Below, one piece after another: positions 56,744-64,000 of a stretch of 64,000 bases of DNA. This stretch comes from an uncultured Ruminobacter sp. (GTDB lineage Bacteria; Pseudomonadota; Gammaproteobacteria; Enterobacterales; Succinivibrionaceae): NCBI GenBank assembly GCA_902764345.1, contig CACWVT010000008.1, forward strand, positions 1-64,000. Reading direction: 5' to 3'. The notes beneath the pieces were generated by a model that worked only from the letters and a program-made list of their open reading frames with translations, ran no database searches and was not told where the DNA came from. The position numbers and the translations under genes were made by a program. Position 1 is the stretch's first letter. Every line of letters begins with the position of its first letter.

Positions 56744-56935
56744 ATGGCTTTTGAAAATTTATCAAAAATGGATCCTTACATTTTACTTTCAATGGTTAAC
56801 ATGAAGCTCCGTGATTTTGATGATCATGATCTGGACAGCTTCTGTGCCACCTATGAAATAAACAGGGAAGAACTGGAAAAGAAGCTTAAGGATGCGGGCT
56901 TTGAATACGATCCGCAGACCAACCAGTTTAAATAG
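56744..56935 (+). CDS. DUF4250-family small protein
   Basis: The 63-aa protein contains KMDPYILLSMVNMKLRDF, EINREELEKKLKDAGFEYD and a C-terminal TNQFK, the pattern of DUF4250. This family of about 55-65 residues is found in gut Firmicutes, Bacteroidetes and some proteobacteria, with no known function. The DNA upstream has a TATAAT at 56640-56645 without a clear -35. Its presence in a gammaproteobacterium may reflect exchange among gut bacteria, which is inference. Confidence 0.75.
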   Translation: MAFENLSKMDPYILLSMVNMKLRDFDDHDLDSFCATYEINREELEKKLKDAGFEYDPQTNQFK

Positions 56936-57052
56936 TTTTTCCCGGAGAACCGAATTTAAAATCCCTGAGGAACGGCTTTCGGATTACGGGCTGACTTTCC
57001 GGGGATTTGGTTTTTATCTTAGTCTCTTTTAAAATTACCGCAGTATAAAAAC

Positions 57053-58261
57053 ATGCTTCTGATACATCTTCTTCCTTACAACCGTGATAATTATCCATGG
57101 TGCGTGGACATCGTTTCCGTCAATGCCGAATCATATGAGGAGGAGGGCAGAAGCCGTATCGTGGTGACTCCTCCTGCAGGGATATGTCCGTCTCCCGCCT
57201 TTGCGGTATCCTTTGACTGTGACTGTATTGAGACTGTTAAAAATCACGGACTGAAACCTTCAGAGGCGGCTCCGCTTCTTGCCGACATTTTGAAAAAGCA
57301 CGAACAGGTGGTTTTTTCGAATGCCAAGTCATGTCAGATGTTCAGGGAACTTCTGGTGAGTCTCCAGATGACTGATGTTTTAAGAGATAAAACAGTTTCC
57401 TCATTTAAAAGCATACTGCATGCCGCAGTAACCTTAAAAAACATTTATTATCCGAAGGCCTGGTGCAACATCAAGAAGCTCTGTTCGGAGCTGGGCTTTG
57501 CGGAAAACAGGTACATAGGGTGCATGTACAGGGTATTTGCCGACCTCTACGGGAAAGCGCCGAAGCTTCTCAGCTACTTTGTGAAAAGGGATATGGTTCT
57601 CGGCACGGCTGAGTCCTCCGGCAGAATTGTACTGGGAATCACCGAAGACGGCTTTCGTATAATCACCCCCGTAATGGTGACCCGGGACTATATTCTTGGA
57701 ATGGACATATCAAAAGAAGTGAAGCCGTGCGTACTCCCGCTTAACGGCTCGGTGTGCTATACCGTAAGCTCGGCAATTAACGGTGCCGTGGCACAGTCTC
57801 TCGGGACTGATTTTGAGTCCATTAAAAGGAGATTTGCCGAGGCTCTGCCTTACTGTAATTCCGATACGCCTGAGCATGAAAAACTTATGTCGGAACTCGG
57901 TGAGCTTCTTAAAAACGGCGATTCTGATGACACGTCAGCCGTAACCGACGAAAAACTCCGTTGTCTCACGGGGCTTGTACCTTCAGGAAGAGTCTTTCTC
58001 GGAGCTTCTGAGGTTTCCGCATATGTGGAAAAGGTGTCAGGACCGCTTCGTACGGCCATGCTTGATTATCTGTACCTTGAGGAGTATCCGTTCCCGATTG
58101 GTTATGAGGAAGTATACAGGGATATAGTTTCCTCCAGAATAAACGCTGCCAGAAATGCCATGGTATCGGAACTTGAATATGCCACCGCAGAGGCTGAAAA
58201 AAACGGCAGTAAGGAGAGCCTCAGCAGGCTTTCCAACCTGTACAGGTTTCTGTCGGAGTAG
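57053..58261 (+). CDS. 402-aa protein, unrecognised
   Basis: I do not recognise this protein. The N-terminal about 110 residues (FAVSFDCDCIETVKNHGLKP then SEAAPLLADILKKHEQVVFS) have the rhythm of DnaQ-like exonucleases such as SbcB. In those a 'tGit..ea..l...f..f' phrase follows the first strands, but the acidic D-x-E catalytic pair is not evident. The middle (about 130-260) is mixed alpha/beta with many Cys. The last about 90 residues are helical and end SLSRLSNLYRFLSE. The start at 57053 (MLLIHLLPYNRD) lacks a strong ribosome binding site. It is preceded by about 115 non-coding bases. Confidence 0.6.
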   Translation: MLLIHLLPYNRDNYPWCVDIVSVNAESYEEEGRSRIVVTPPAGICPSPAFAVSFDCDCIETVKNHGLKPSEAAPLLADILKKHEQVVFSNAKSCQMFRELLVSLQMTDVLRDKTVSSFKSILHAAVTLKNIYYPKAWCNIKKLCSELGFAENRYIGCMYRVFADLYGKAPKLLSYFVKRDMVLGTAESSGRIVLGITEDGFRIITPVMVTRDYILGMDISKEVKPCVLPLNGSVCYTVSSAINGAVAQSLGTDFESIKRRFAEALPYCNSDTPEHEKLMSELGELLKNGDSDDTSAVTDEKLRCLTGLVPSGRVFLGASEVSAYVEKVSGPLRTAMLDYLYLEEYPFPIGYEEVYRDIVSSRINAARNAMVSELEYATAEAEKNGSKESLSRLSNLYRFLSE

Positions 58262-58351
58262 AACCTAAGCCTGCAGGCGTGTAACCGCTACGGAGAATGT
58301 TATTCCGTTTTCCGTAACGTTTATATCCATGAGACGGCAGTCTGCCTAAGA

Positions 58352-58642
58352 TTATACAATTCTGTTGATGTTAGGACATACCGCAACAGCGGTGACGACC
58401 GGAATGCCTGTAACGGGATTTACTCCGGTTACCACAGAACCTATGTTAGCTACCGGACGTCCTGCCCGCAGTCTCGTAACAGCGGTGGTTGCTGAAATTA
58501 CTCCCACGCATACGGCTCCGGCAACTGCATCGCCGATGCATGCGGCAGGCAGTCCCTTGACCAGCCTTATGGGAGCTCCCGGGCCTGCAATGACGTCACC
58601 GGTGGCTGTAAGGTTGGCAATTGTTGCTATCGGGGTTGGCAT
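58352..58642 (-). CDS. PAAR-domain spike-tip protein (type VI secretion)
   Basis: The 96-aa protein is a single PAAR domain. It shows TGDVIAGPGAPIRLVKGLPAACIGDAV-type repeats (conserved G-D and G-x-P-x-A elements), RLRAGRPVANIGSVVTG, and C/H-type metal ligands. PAAR proteins form the sharp tip on the VgrG trimer of the type VI secretion spike. GGAGGTGAATT precedes the ATG. It is the last gene of a minus-strand run tssM-like - vgrG - small gene - PAAR, so all probably work together. Confidence 0.86.
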   Translation of the reverse strand: MPTPIATIANLTATGDVIAGPGAPIRLVKGLPAACIGDAVAGAVCVGVISATTAVTRLRAGRPVANIGSVVTGVNPVTGIPVVTAVAVCPNINRIV

Positions 58643-58665
58643 AATTCACCTCCTTGTCGTTGCGG

Positions 58666-59055
58666 CTATTCAATATTCAGGGCTTTGGTATCGGTATTCA
58701 GGGCACCGGCCTGGGTACCTACGGCTTTGGCATCGGCATCAAGAGCATTGGCATTTGCAGTTGAGGCGTTACCTTCGGTTTCTGATGCCTTCACAGCACC
58801 TTTTTGTGCCTCAACCTCATCTTTGGCAAGACTTTCCTCAGTTTTGCTGGCTGAGGTATTGTTTTCGTGAATGGTGGTCTTGCCATCATCTGCACACAGG
58901 TGTTTGCTGCCGGTAATATTATCATTTTTGTAGTTGGTTGATGACGCGGCACACAGTGCCATGATGCCGATGTCAATACTTAGATTTAAAGCTGAAACTG
59001 CAACCGCTTCGGCAATGGCTGTGCCGAGCTTAAGACTGAGTTCATCGGTATTCAT
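58666..59055 (-). CDS. Small protein between VgrG and PAAR, possible T6SS cargo or adaptor
   Basis: The 129-aa protein starts with a hydrophobic, amphipathic segment (GTAIAEAVAVSALNLSIDIG, then IMALCAAS; residues 11-38). It continues with SKHLCADDGKTTIHENN (50-66) and ends in a helical Ala/Asp/Thr/Lys-rich tail with repeated A-L-x-x-D-x-K-A-x phrases. The SKHLCA....KTI phrase recurs in VgrG as SRHLCA....KTI just after its OB fold. Location and shared motif suggest a spike-associated component. No enzymatic motif is visible. The ATG is preceded by GAGGTACCC. Confidence 0.62.
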   Translation of the reverse strand: MNTDELSLKLGTAIAEAVAVSALNLSIDIGIMALCAASSTNYKNDNITGSKHLCADDGKTTIHENNTSASKTEESLAKDEVEAQKGAVKASETEGNASTANANALDADAKAVGTQAGALNTDTKALNIE

Positions 59056-59178
59056 TTTGGGTACCTCATTTTTAGATGTTTGACCGCAGGTATTCAGATT
59101 CGGGAATTTACCATTTTGTTCATCGGCTTTATTATCATAATTCTGTTATTGATTTTTATTTTAAATAATATATTAATC

Positions 59179-62100
59179 TTATTGATCAATAATTTCCAAA
59201 TCTTCATCTTTTATCTTTTGATCTATCACTTGTGATTGGGATAAATCCGACACAGGTGAATTTGATTCTTGAGAAATCTGCGACGTGTTCGTTGTTGTTT
59301 TGGCTCCAAATGCTATATTTGTAGCGGAGAGTTCCATTGAGGAAGCAGATTTCATTGATCTCAGATTATCTGCTGCAAGCGGAGTATAGGATGCCAGAGA
59401 GGTAACCATTCGCGCACTGCTGCTAACCATTAAATAGATATCATGAGGGCTTATGTAGTTGTTTTCCTTTGTACGCTTGCAAAATGAAATGTCATTATCA
59501 TTTTCGGCAAGGATTATGTTGGTAACAAGATTCTCAATCATATCCGCTGCGTCAAGAGCCAGACCAATGCCTGCTATCACAGCATTATAGGCACTTCTTG
59601 TTTTACAGTATCTGTTCGTGTCTTTATTGTAAAGGATTATGGTTGCAAGTATGTCAGCAATGATTGAAGTAATGCTGTTGGCTGCTTTTACACAGCTGGA
59701 GCTTACCATCCATCCTTCGGAGTTCGAATCCGTCCAGCCGGTGCTGAAAGCTCCATTAAGCACCTTTGCTCCCAATCCGGCGGCTGTTTTCAGAACGGCA
59801 GGAGCAGTCAGAGTAGCTGATTTAAGGCGAACGCCGTTGGAAGTGAGCTGTCCGTATTTAGTACTGAAGCCTCCGCCAAATGAATCGGAAATGGCAGAGC
59901 TTGTCAGGGAATTGGCCTTGAACTGGAAACCGCTAACGGTGACACCGGTTGTCGGACTCAGTGACACGGATGCATCCCAAGGTGAGAATTTGTTGGTAAA
60001 GTACGCAACCGCCATCTGGATGGTGTTGCCGTTAATATTAAGCTTTGAATTGCCTACCTGAAGTGTTATTGACTTATCAGCCGTCAGAATAAGATTGTTC
60101 TGAGCTTTTACCGTAACATTGTTTGACAACAAGGAAGTGTCAGCATCAGCATATATTTCATGTCCTTTTGCATATATTCTGCTGCATCCTGTGGTAAACA
60201 GAATACTGCCACAAGGAACAAGAGCTTTCTGCAGAGCTAAATCCATTTGTTTATCTGTAAGCTGACTTTCTGTAAGCTGATCGTCCTTATATTCGCTTAT
60301 GCTGGTATCGTTCTTGATTATTTTTTTTAATGCAGATGATATCACTGCATCAGTCTTTATTGCACTTATCAGATCATCTACGTAGCTATCCTGAGATGTG
60401 TACAGATCCTTAAGTTTCTGTATGTCATCGTCTGTTGATGTCTGACTGCCACTCCGGGCTGCCTTGAGGTCACCGTCCAATTTGTTTTTGGCATCTATAA
60501 TGTCCTTAAGATTGGTCTCAAGATTACTTTTATGTGATGACGTATAGGTATCTATGATTTTCTGGGAACTGAATTTTGTTCCGACAATATTCATGAAAGA
60601 AGTAATTTTACCTGTATTAACCATGTGTTTAATAAGGTTTTTTGTCGAACTTAATTGTGTGAAATCCAAAATATTGTCATCGGAATCCCTGTTCCCATTG
60701 TTTATTGTTTTAGTGAGATTGTTCGCACAGAGATGTCTGCTGTATATAAGTTCATTTCTCATGGAACTGTCAAATACGGGCAGAGCTTCCGTTGTCGGCA
60801 GGTATCCCTGAAAATAATAACTGCCGTTAACTAAAATAAGCAGAACTTTCTGACCGATTCTTGGGAAATTCCCCAGAGAATCATCACCGGATGATGTGCT
60901 TACATATGTTGCGGTTACTGTTTGGTTTGCATCGTTAAGTAAAGCGTAGAATGATGACGGGAATGCCGTATTGTCATCAGATGACGGCTGAATGGTTCCG
61001 ATTGACGTTACGGCACCATCCTTATCGCATACGGTGGCAATGAATACTGAAGGTACGGATGAACTGCCGCTTTCTCTGACCGTATTATTAGTGCCTGCAG
61101 GCACTGTTGACGGGGCGTTCACCGTCACCGTGTCTTTTTCTGCTGAGTCTGCGTCATCGGCATTTATGCCTCCAAGCGTACAGAGCGGCGCAAGAGTACT
61201 TTCTTCGTTTTCCGGTTTCGGAATTGCTACGGCAGTAAGATCAAGCTCATGTTCTTTTGTCTCGAACCCTACGGCCTGTTTAAATGCTGCGGGGTAATCC
61301 AGATTGAAACCAAAATGCGAGCGGATTACCAGATAGCTTTCGCCATCGATTTCAAGAATCTGACCTGCTGCCACGGCAAAATCGTGTGATGTAATACGGA
61401 TTCTGTCAGATGAGACGTTGCTGATGGCTGCCTGGGATTCACTGATATAGTCTGACATTGATTTTTTCAGTGGGGCAGCCAGACCTTTGACATGGTCAAA
61501 ACCTTCATGCTGAATCTGGTATTCTGAATTTATAATACTGTCTGCACGCAGGGTGGTGGTACTGTTCTCACCGGTATAAATGCTTCCCTTACCGATGTAT
61601 CCCGAGCTTATCATCCTTTCAAGGTATACAGGCTCCGCATCAAAGCTTTCAGCATTGCCGCGATCGACCGCACAGACGATTGTTTCCTTGTTAACCAGGG
61701 TACTGTTTCCTGTCAGCTGTTTGGCGTGACCTGTTTTCCAACCTCTGGAGAACACAACCTTTACTGAAGATTTTGATGAGTCGTCTTCAGCAGGAGTGAG
61801 TTCGAATACATAGTTAAAACCGAAATTTCGGCAGATTCTGTTGATAAAGCTCAGATCACTTTCATTGTTCTGCTGCAGAATGTATCCGTTTTCTGGAATG
61901 CGGTCAAACATGGATGAGCTGATTTCGCAGTTCTGCTGATAGGACGCAAAAATTTCACTGATGACATCGGTAGGGGTACTGTCGCTGCTGAACCTGCGGG
62001 TGCGACGGTTAAGTCCCATCAGTACCATTTCCGGTTCTATTGTGAGTTCATAACAGTAACAGTCATCTCCTGAAACTGTACTGCCCAGACTTGACACAAG

Positions 62101-62367
62101 TCCAAGTGACCTGTATGACGTTATTATTCCCTGAAACCTGCGGCCACGGCTAACTGAGCCGGCAGTGTTGTACTGAAGCAGGGTAATTTCAGTCTTAACG
62201 TTGAGACAGCCGTTCAGACTGTTTCGTTTGAGAGCGTCTTTGGAAAACAGTGTTACCACAGCCCTGAAGGGAACACTGATGCCTTCACTCAGTATGCATT
62301 TGTACGGAGTAACATTCTTAAAATCGCATTTGCCGATAAAAGAGATGTTAATTTCTTTTTTCAACAT
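59179..62367 (-). CDS. vgrG: VgrG spike protein with internal insertion and long C-terminal extension
   Basis: VgrG forms the trimeric T6SS spike. The N-terminal gp27-like part has LQQNNESDLSFINRICRNFG and EGFDHVKG. The gp5-like OB fold lies at about 440-530 (IATVCDKDGAVTSIGTIQPS ... NFPRIGQKVLLILVNGSYYFQG). The beta-helix (IYADADTSLLSNNVTVKAQN, LILTADKSITLQVGNSKLNI) lies only at about 735-785. Between them sits an insertion of about 190 residues, mostly helical. After the beta-helix come about 270 further residues with hydrophobic stretches (ANSITSIIADILATIILY, AYNAVIAGIGLALDAADMIE). The total of 1062 aa exceeds the usual 600-750. This looks like an evolved VgrG with a fused effector or cargo-docking domain. 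Confidence 0.88.
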   Translation of the reverse strand: MLKKEINISFIGKCDFKNVTPYKCILSEGISVPFRAVVTLFSKDALKRNSLNGCLNVKTEITLLQYNTAGSVSRGRRFQGIITSYRSLGLVSSLGSTVSGDDCYCYELTIEPEMVLMGLNRRTRRFSSDSTPTDVISEIFASYQQNCEISSSMFDRIPENGYILQQNNESDLSFINRICRNFGFNYVFELTPAEDDSSKSSVKVVFSRGWKTGHAKQLTGNSTLVNKETIVCAVDRGNAESFDAEPVYLERMISSGYIGKGSIYTGENSTTTLRADSIINSEYQIQHEGFDHVKGLAAPLKKSMSDYISESQAAISNVSSDRIRITSHDFAVAAGQILEIDGESYLVIRSHFGFNLDYPAAFKQAVGFETKEHELDLTAVAIPKPENEESTLAPLCTLGGINADDADSAEKDTVTVNAPSTVPAGTNNTVRESGSSSVPSVFIATVCDKDGAVTSIGTIQPSSDDNTAFPSSFYALLNDANQTVTATYVSTSSGDDSLGNFPRIGQKVLLILVNGSYYFQGYLPTTEALPVFDSSMRNELIYSRHLCANNLTKTINNGNRDSDDNILDFTQLSSTKNLIKHMVNTGKITSFMNIVGTKFSSQKIIDTYTSSHKSNLETNLKDIIDAKNKLDGDLKAARSGSQTSTDDDIQKLKDLYTSQDSYVDDLISAIKTDAVISSALKKIIKNDTSISEYKDDQLTESQLTDKQMDLALQKALVPCGSILFTTGCSRIYAKGHEIYADADTSLLSNNVTVKAQNNLILTADKSITLQVGNSKLNINGNTIQMAVAYFTNKFSPWDASVSLSPTTGVTVSGFQFKANSLTSSAISDSFGGGFSTKYGQLTSNGVRLKSATLTAPAVLKTAAGLGAKVLNGAFSTGWTDSNSEGWMVSSSCVKAANSITSIIADILATIILYNKDTNRYCKTRSAYNAVIAGIGLALDAADMIENLVTNIILAENDNDISFCKRTKENNYISPHDIYLMVSSSARMVTSLASYTPLAADNLRSMKSASSMELSATNIAFGAKTTTNTSQISQESNSPVSDLSQSQVIDQKIKDEDLEIIDQ

Positions 62368-62449
62368 AAGTTCATTCTCTCAAATAAATTGTCACGGTCT
62401 GCCAGTCTGAGGTCATATGAGCGGTAGGGCTTGAAGAGCTCCTTTGTTA

Positions 62450-64000
62450 TCAGTAGGCTGACAGTGCCGGCCAGTTTTCAACTGACGGCCATTTTTCCGG
62501 GGCCAGCATCTTCTGTCCGAAGTAGACCTTTAGGAACAGAATTCCCTTGTCTCCTTCTGATGATAACACGTTAACGGGTACGTAAGATGCGTTGTTCTTA
62601 TCATTATTTAAATGAATCAGGTGTTCATCCAGATAAAGTTTTAACGGCGCGTATCTTCCGCTGATTGCCACTTTGGCACCGGCCTTGCTGTCATCGGAAT
62701 ATCTGTAGAAGTCAAGTTCCAGACTGTCAATGTCCACGGTATCTTCATAGATGACCTTGTCCTCATCATTGACAAAGGTGCTGAAACGCTTTTTAGCGGC
62801 CTTTCCGGCTCTGATGTCCACGTATCTGAAGCGCAGCATGGCATTGGAGTAGTCCTTTCCGTACAGCTTCTCTATAAGCGCGTTCTGGGTTCTGATGTTC
62901 GGAATTGCAATCTTTGCAATTACCGGATTATCAGTGGAGCCGAACGTCTTTAAGATGAAGTCAACGTTGCTGACCCACTCGGATATGTCACTGCGGCCAG
63001 CCTTGAGACCGTTCAGAAGAGGTTCCTGAATTGAGCTTACACCCTCATCAGAACTTTCCTCAGCCTGTGGATTCTGTGAAGCTGCGGTTTCGTTTTTGCC
63101 GGTATCGTTACCTGCGGCCTTCTTCTGTCCGATGCCGAAGCTCAGCAGCTGCTTTCTGAGTTTCTGCATGTCTTCAGGGACAATGACCTGTCCGCTGGTG
63201 TTGCCGTTACGCAGTACAGGGAAATAGTAGAGCCTGTTCTGGAATTCGGTAAGAGACGCGGCAACGGAATAGTTTGCTTCGGATTTAAGCAGACGGATGC
63301 CGAGTCTTACGTAGGAGTCCCACCACGGCAGTGTGTTCTGGGACTTGCCCTGGGCCATAACCAGTGTAAAGTCGTTACGTACTTTCTTTTTATCCAGAGA
63401 GTTGACGTAACGGTTGGCACTGAGTACATCGTCCGGGAGCAGTGTCCAGGCGTTCAGAATGTTCGTGCAGGCCTGATTGTAGTTAAGATCCATGAGTTTT
63501 CTTCTGGAATCAATGACCTTAAGGGCATTGTTTCTGCTGCCCTGACCGTTGGCTGAAAGCACGGAATCATGAATTTGGGACAACACTTCGTATGACATGT
63601 TGTAGACATCACGGAGCTGCGCATTGATTTCATATGCCCGACTTTCTTTTGTGAAGTCGTGGAAGGTTGAGTAATCATAGAACACCGGTCTTATGCTGTC
63701 TCCGAATGCGGCCCAATAGTTAACGTAGGCATCGGAGTAAAGCATGACGCTTTTTCTTATCCTGCTGATGTGCTTGTCATTCTCGACATATTGAGAGAAG
63801 AGTTTTGAAGACTTGTTTTCGATCCTGTTCTTATCGTCCTTCTGCTGAGCTTTTGCTTTTACCCGGCTGTCAAACTGCAGGAGATAGGCAATAGGATTTA
63901 TGAATGATTCTACTGCCTTCGGTGCATACTGTTCATCCAGTTCAAAATATCCCAGAGCCCTTCTTGCTGATTCGAAGTTAACCATCCCGTTAAACAGGCC
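62450..64000 (-). CDS. Type VI secretion TssM/IcmF-like protein, C-terminal part (gene runs off the window)
   Basis: The frame stays open to the right edge, so this is the 3' portion of a longer gene (517 codons visible). The region SDAYVNYWAAFGDSIRPVFY and the following helical segment resemble the C-terminal part of TssM. So do a Gln/Ser/Glu-rich linker at about residues 285-320 and a final beta-rich domain (SGRYAPLKLYLDEHLI ... FLKVYFGQKM). TssM is the inner-membrane anchor of T6SS, and its C-terminus is periplasmic. The likeness is weak and position-based; another T6SS protein is possible. vgrG starts 83 bases downstream. Confidence 0.5.
   Translation of the reverse strand, partial: GLFNGMVNFESARRALGYFELDEQYAPKAVESFINPIAYLLQFDSRVKAKAQQKDDKNRIENKSSKLFSQYVENDKHISRIRKSVMLYSDAYVNYWAAFGDSIRPVFYDYSTFHDFTKESRAYEINAQLRDVYNMSYEVLSQIHDSVLSANGQGSRNNALKVIDSRRKLMDLNYNQACTNILNAWTLLPDDVLSANRYVNSLDKKKVRNDFTLVMAQGKSQNTLPWWDSYVRLGIRLLKSEANYSVAASLTEFQNRLYYFPVLRNGNTSGQVIVPEDMQKLRKQLLSFGIGQKKAAGNDTGKNETAASQNPQAEESSDEGVSSIQEPLLNGLKAGRSDISEWVSNVDFILKTFGSTDNPVIAKIAIPNIRTQNALIEKLYGKDYSNAMLRFRYVDIRAGKAAKKRFSTFVNDEDKVIYEDTVDIDSLELDFYRYSDDSKAGAKVAISGRYAPLKLYLDEHLIHLNNDKNNASYVPVNVLSSEGDKGILFLKVYFGQKMLAPEKWPSVENWPALSAY

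Overview
The window (about 64 kb) is a chromosomal segment of an anaerobic, succinate-producing gammaproteobacterium, most likely of the Succinivibrionaceae or close kin. This is inferred from gamma-type proteins (SecD/F, NlpI, TrmJ, RodZ, BamB, Der, EttA), a fumarate reductase operon frdABCD, a very large starch-active secreted enzyme, and moderate GC. The species is not identified. No insertion sequence, prophage or CRISPR array was seen.

Layout. 0.2-5.8 kb: the SecDF-YajC export module, the TPR lipoprotein NlpI and the tRNA methyltransferase TrmJ. 6.1-11.4 kb: one 1747-aa exported protein with a GH57-like N-terminal region, a starch-binding-like module, six PKD-type repeats and a GlyGly-CTERM-like tail. 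11.5-14.2 kb: a heavy-metal-associated mini-protein, a Fur-like regulator with a divergent C-terminal half, and a CoA-disulfide-reductase/rhodanese fusion. 14.5-28.9 kb: an eroded version of a conserved gammaproteobacterial block, iscS-pepB-ndk-cobB-rlmN-pilW-rodZ-ispG-hisS-yfgM-bamB-der, in which iscUA-hscBA-fdx are absent. 29-41 kb: YchJ-like protein, cytosine permease, NADP-glutamate dehydrogenase, an unrecognised 46-aa basic protein, purL, a Cys-rich Sel1 protein, ettA and a PhzF-family protein.

41.5-42.5 kb (minus strand): the most unusual part. Five tandem genes each encode a 26-residue peptide sharing the core APVTREY(H/Y)FSYVK. They are followed by a sixth gene for an unrelated 29-residue Pro/Ser-rich peptide. 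Each has its own ribosome binding site. The set has a good promoter whose spacer contains an inverted repeat, further palindromes upstream, and a strong terminator. The copies differ mostly at synonymous sites, so the peptides appear to be under selection. I know of no family that matches.

42.9-50.8 kb: a membrane-anchored Sel1 protein, frdABCD, psd, rsgA and two tRNA-Gly(GCC) genes. This keeps the Escherichia coli order glyVXY-(orn)-rsgA-psd-(mscM-epmA)-frdABCD with the bracketed genes missing. The second tRNA gene carries a 29-bp internal tandem duplication. 50.9-58.3 kb: trmN6-like methyltransferase, a VOC-fold protein, a Ser-rich membrane protein, secA, a DUF4250 protein and an unrecognised 402-aa protein. 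58.3-64 kb (minus strand): a type VI secretion island with the 3' part of a TssM/IcmF-like gene, a 1062-aa VgrG with an internal insertion and a long C-terminal extension, a small cargo-like protein and a PAAR tip protein.
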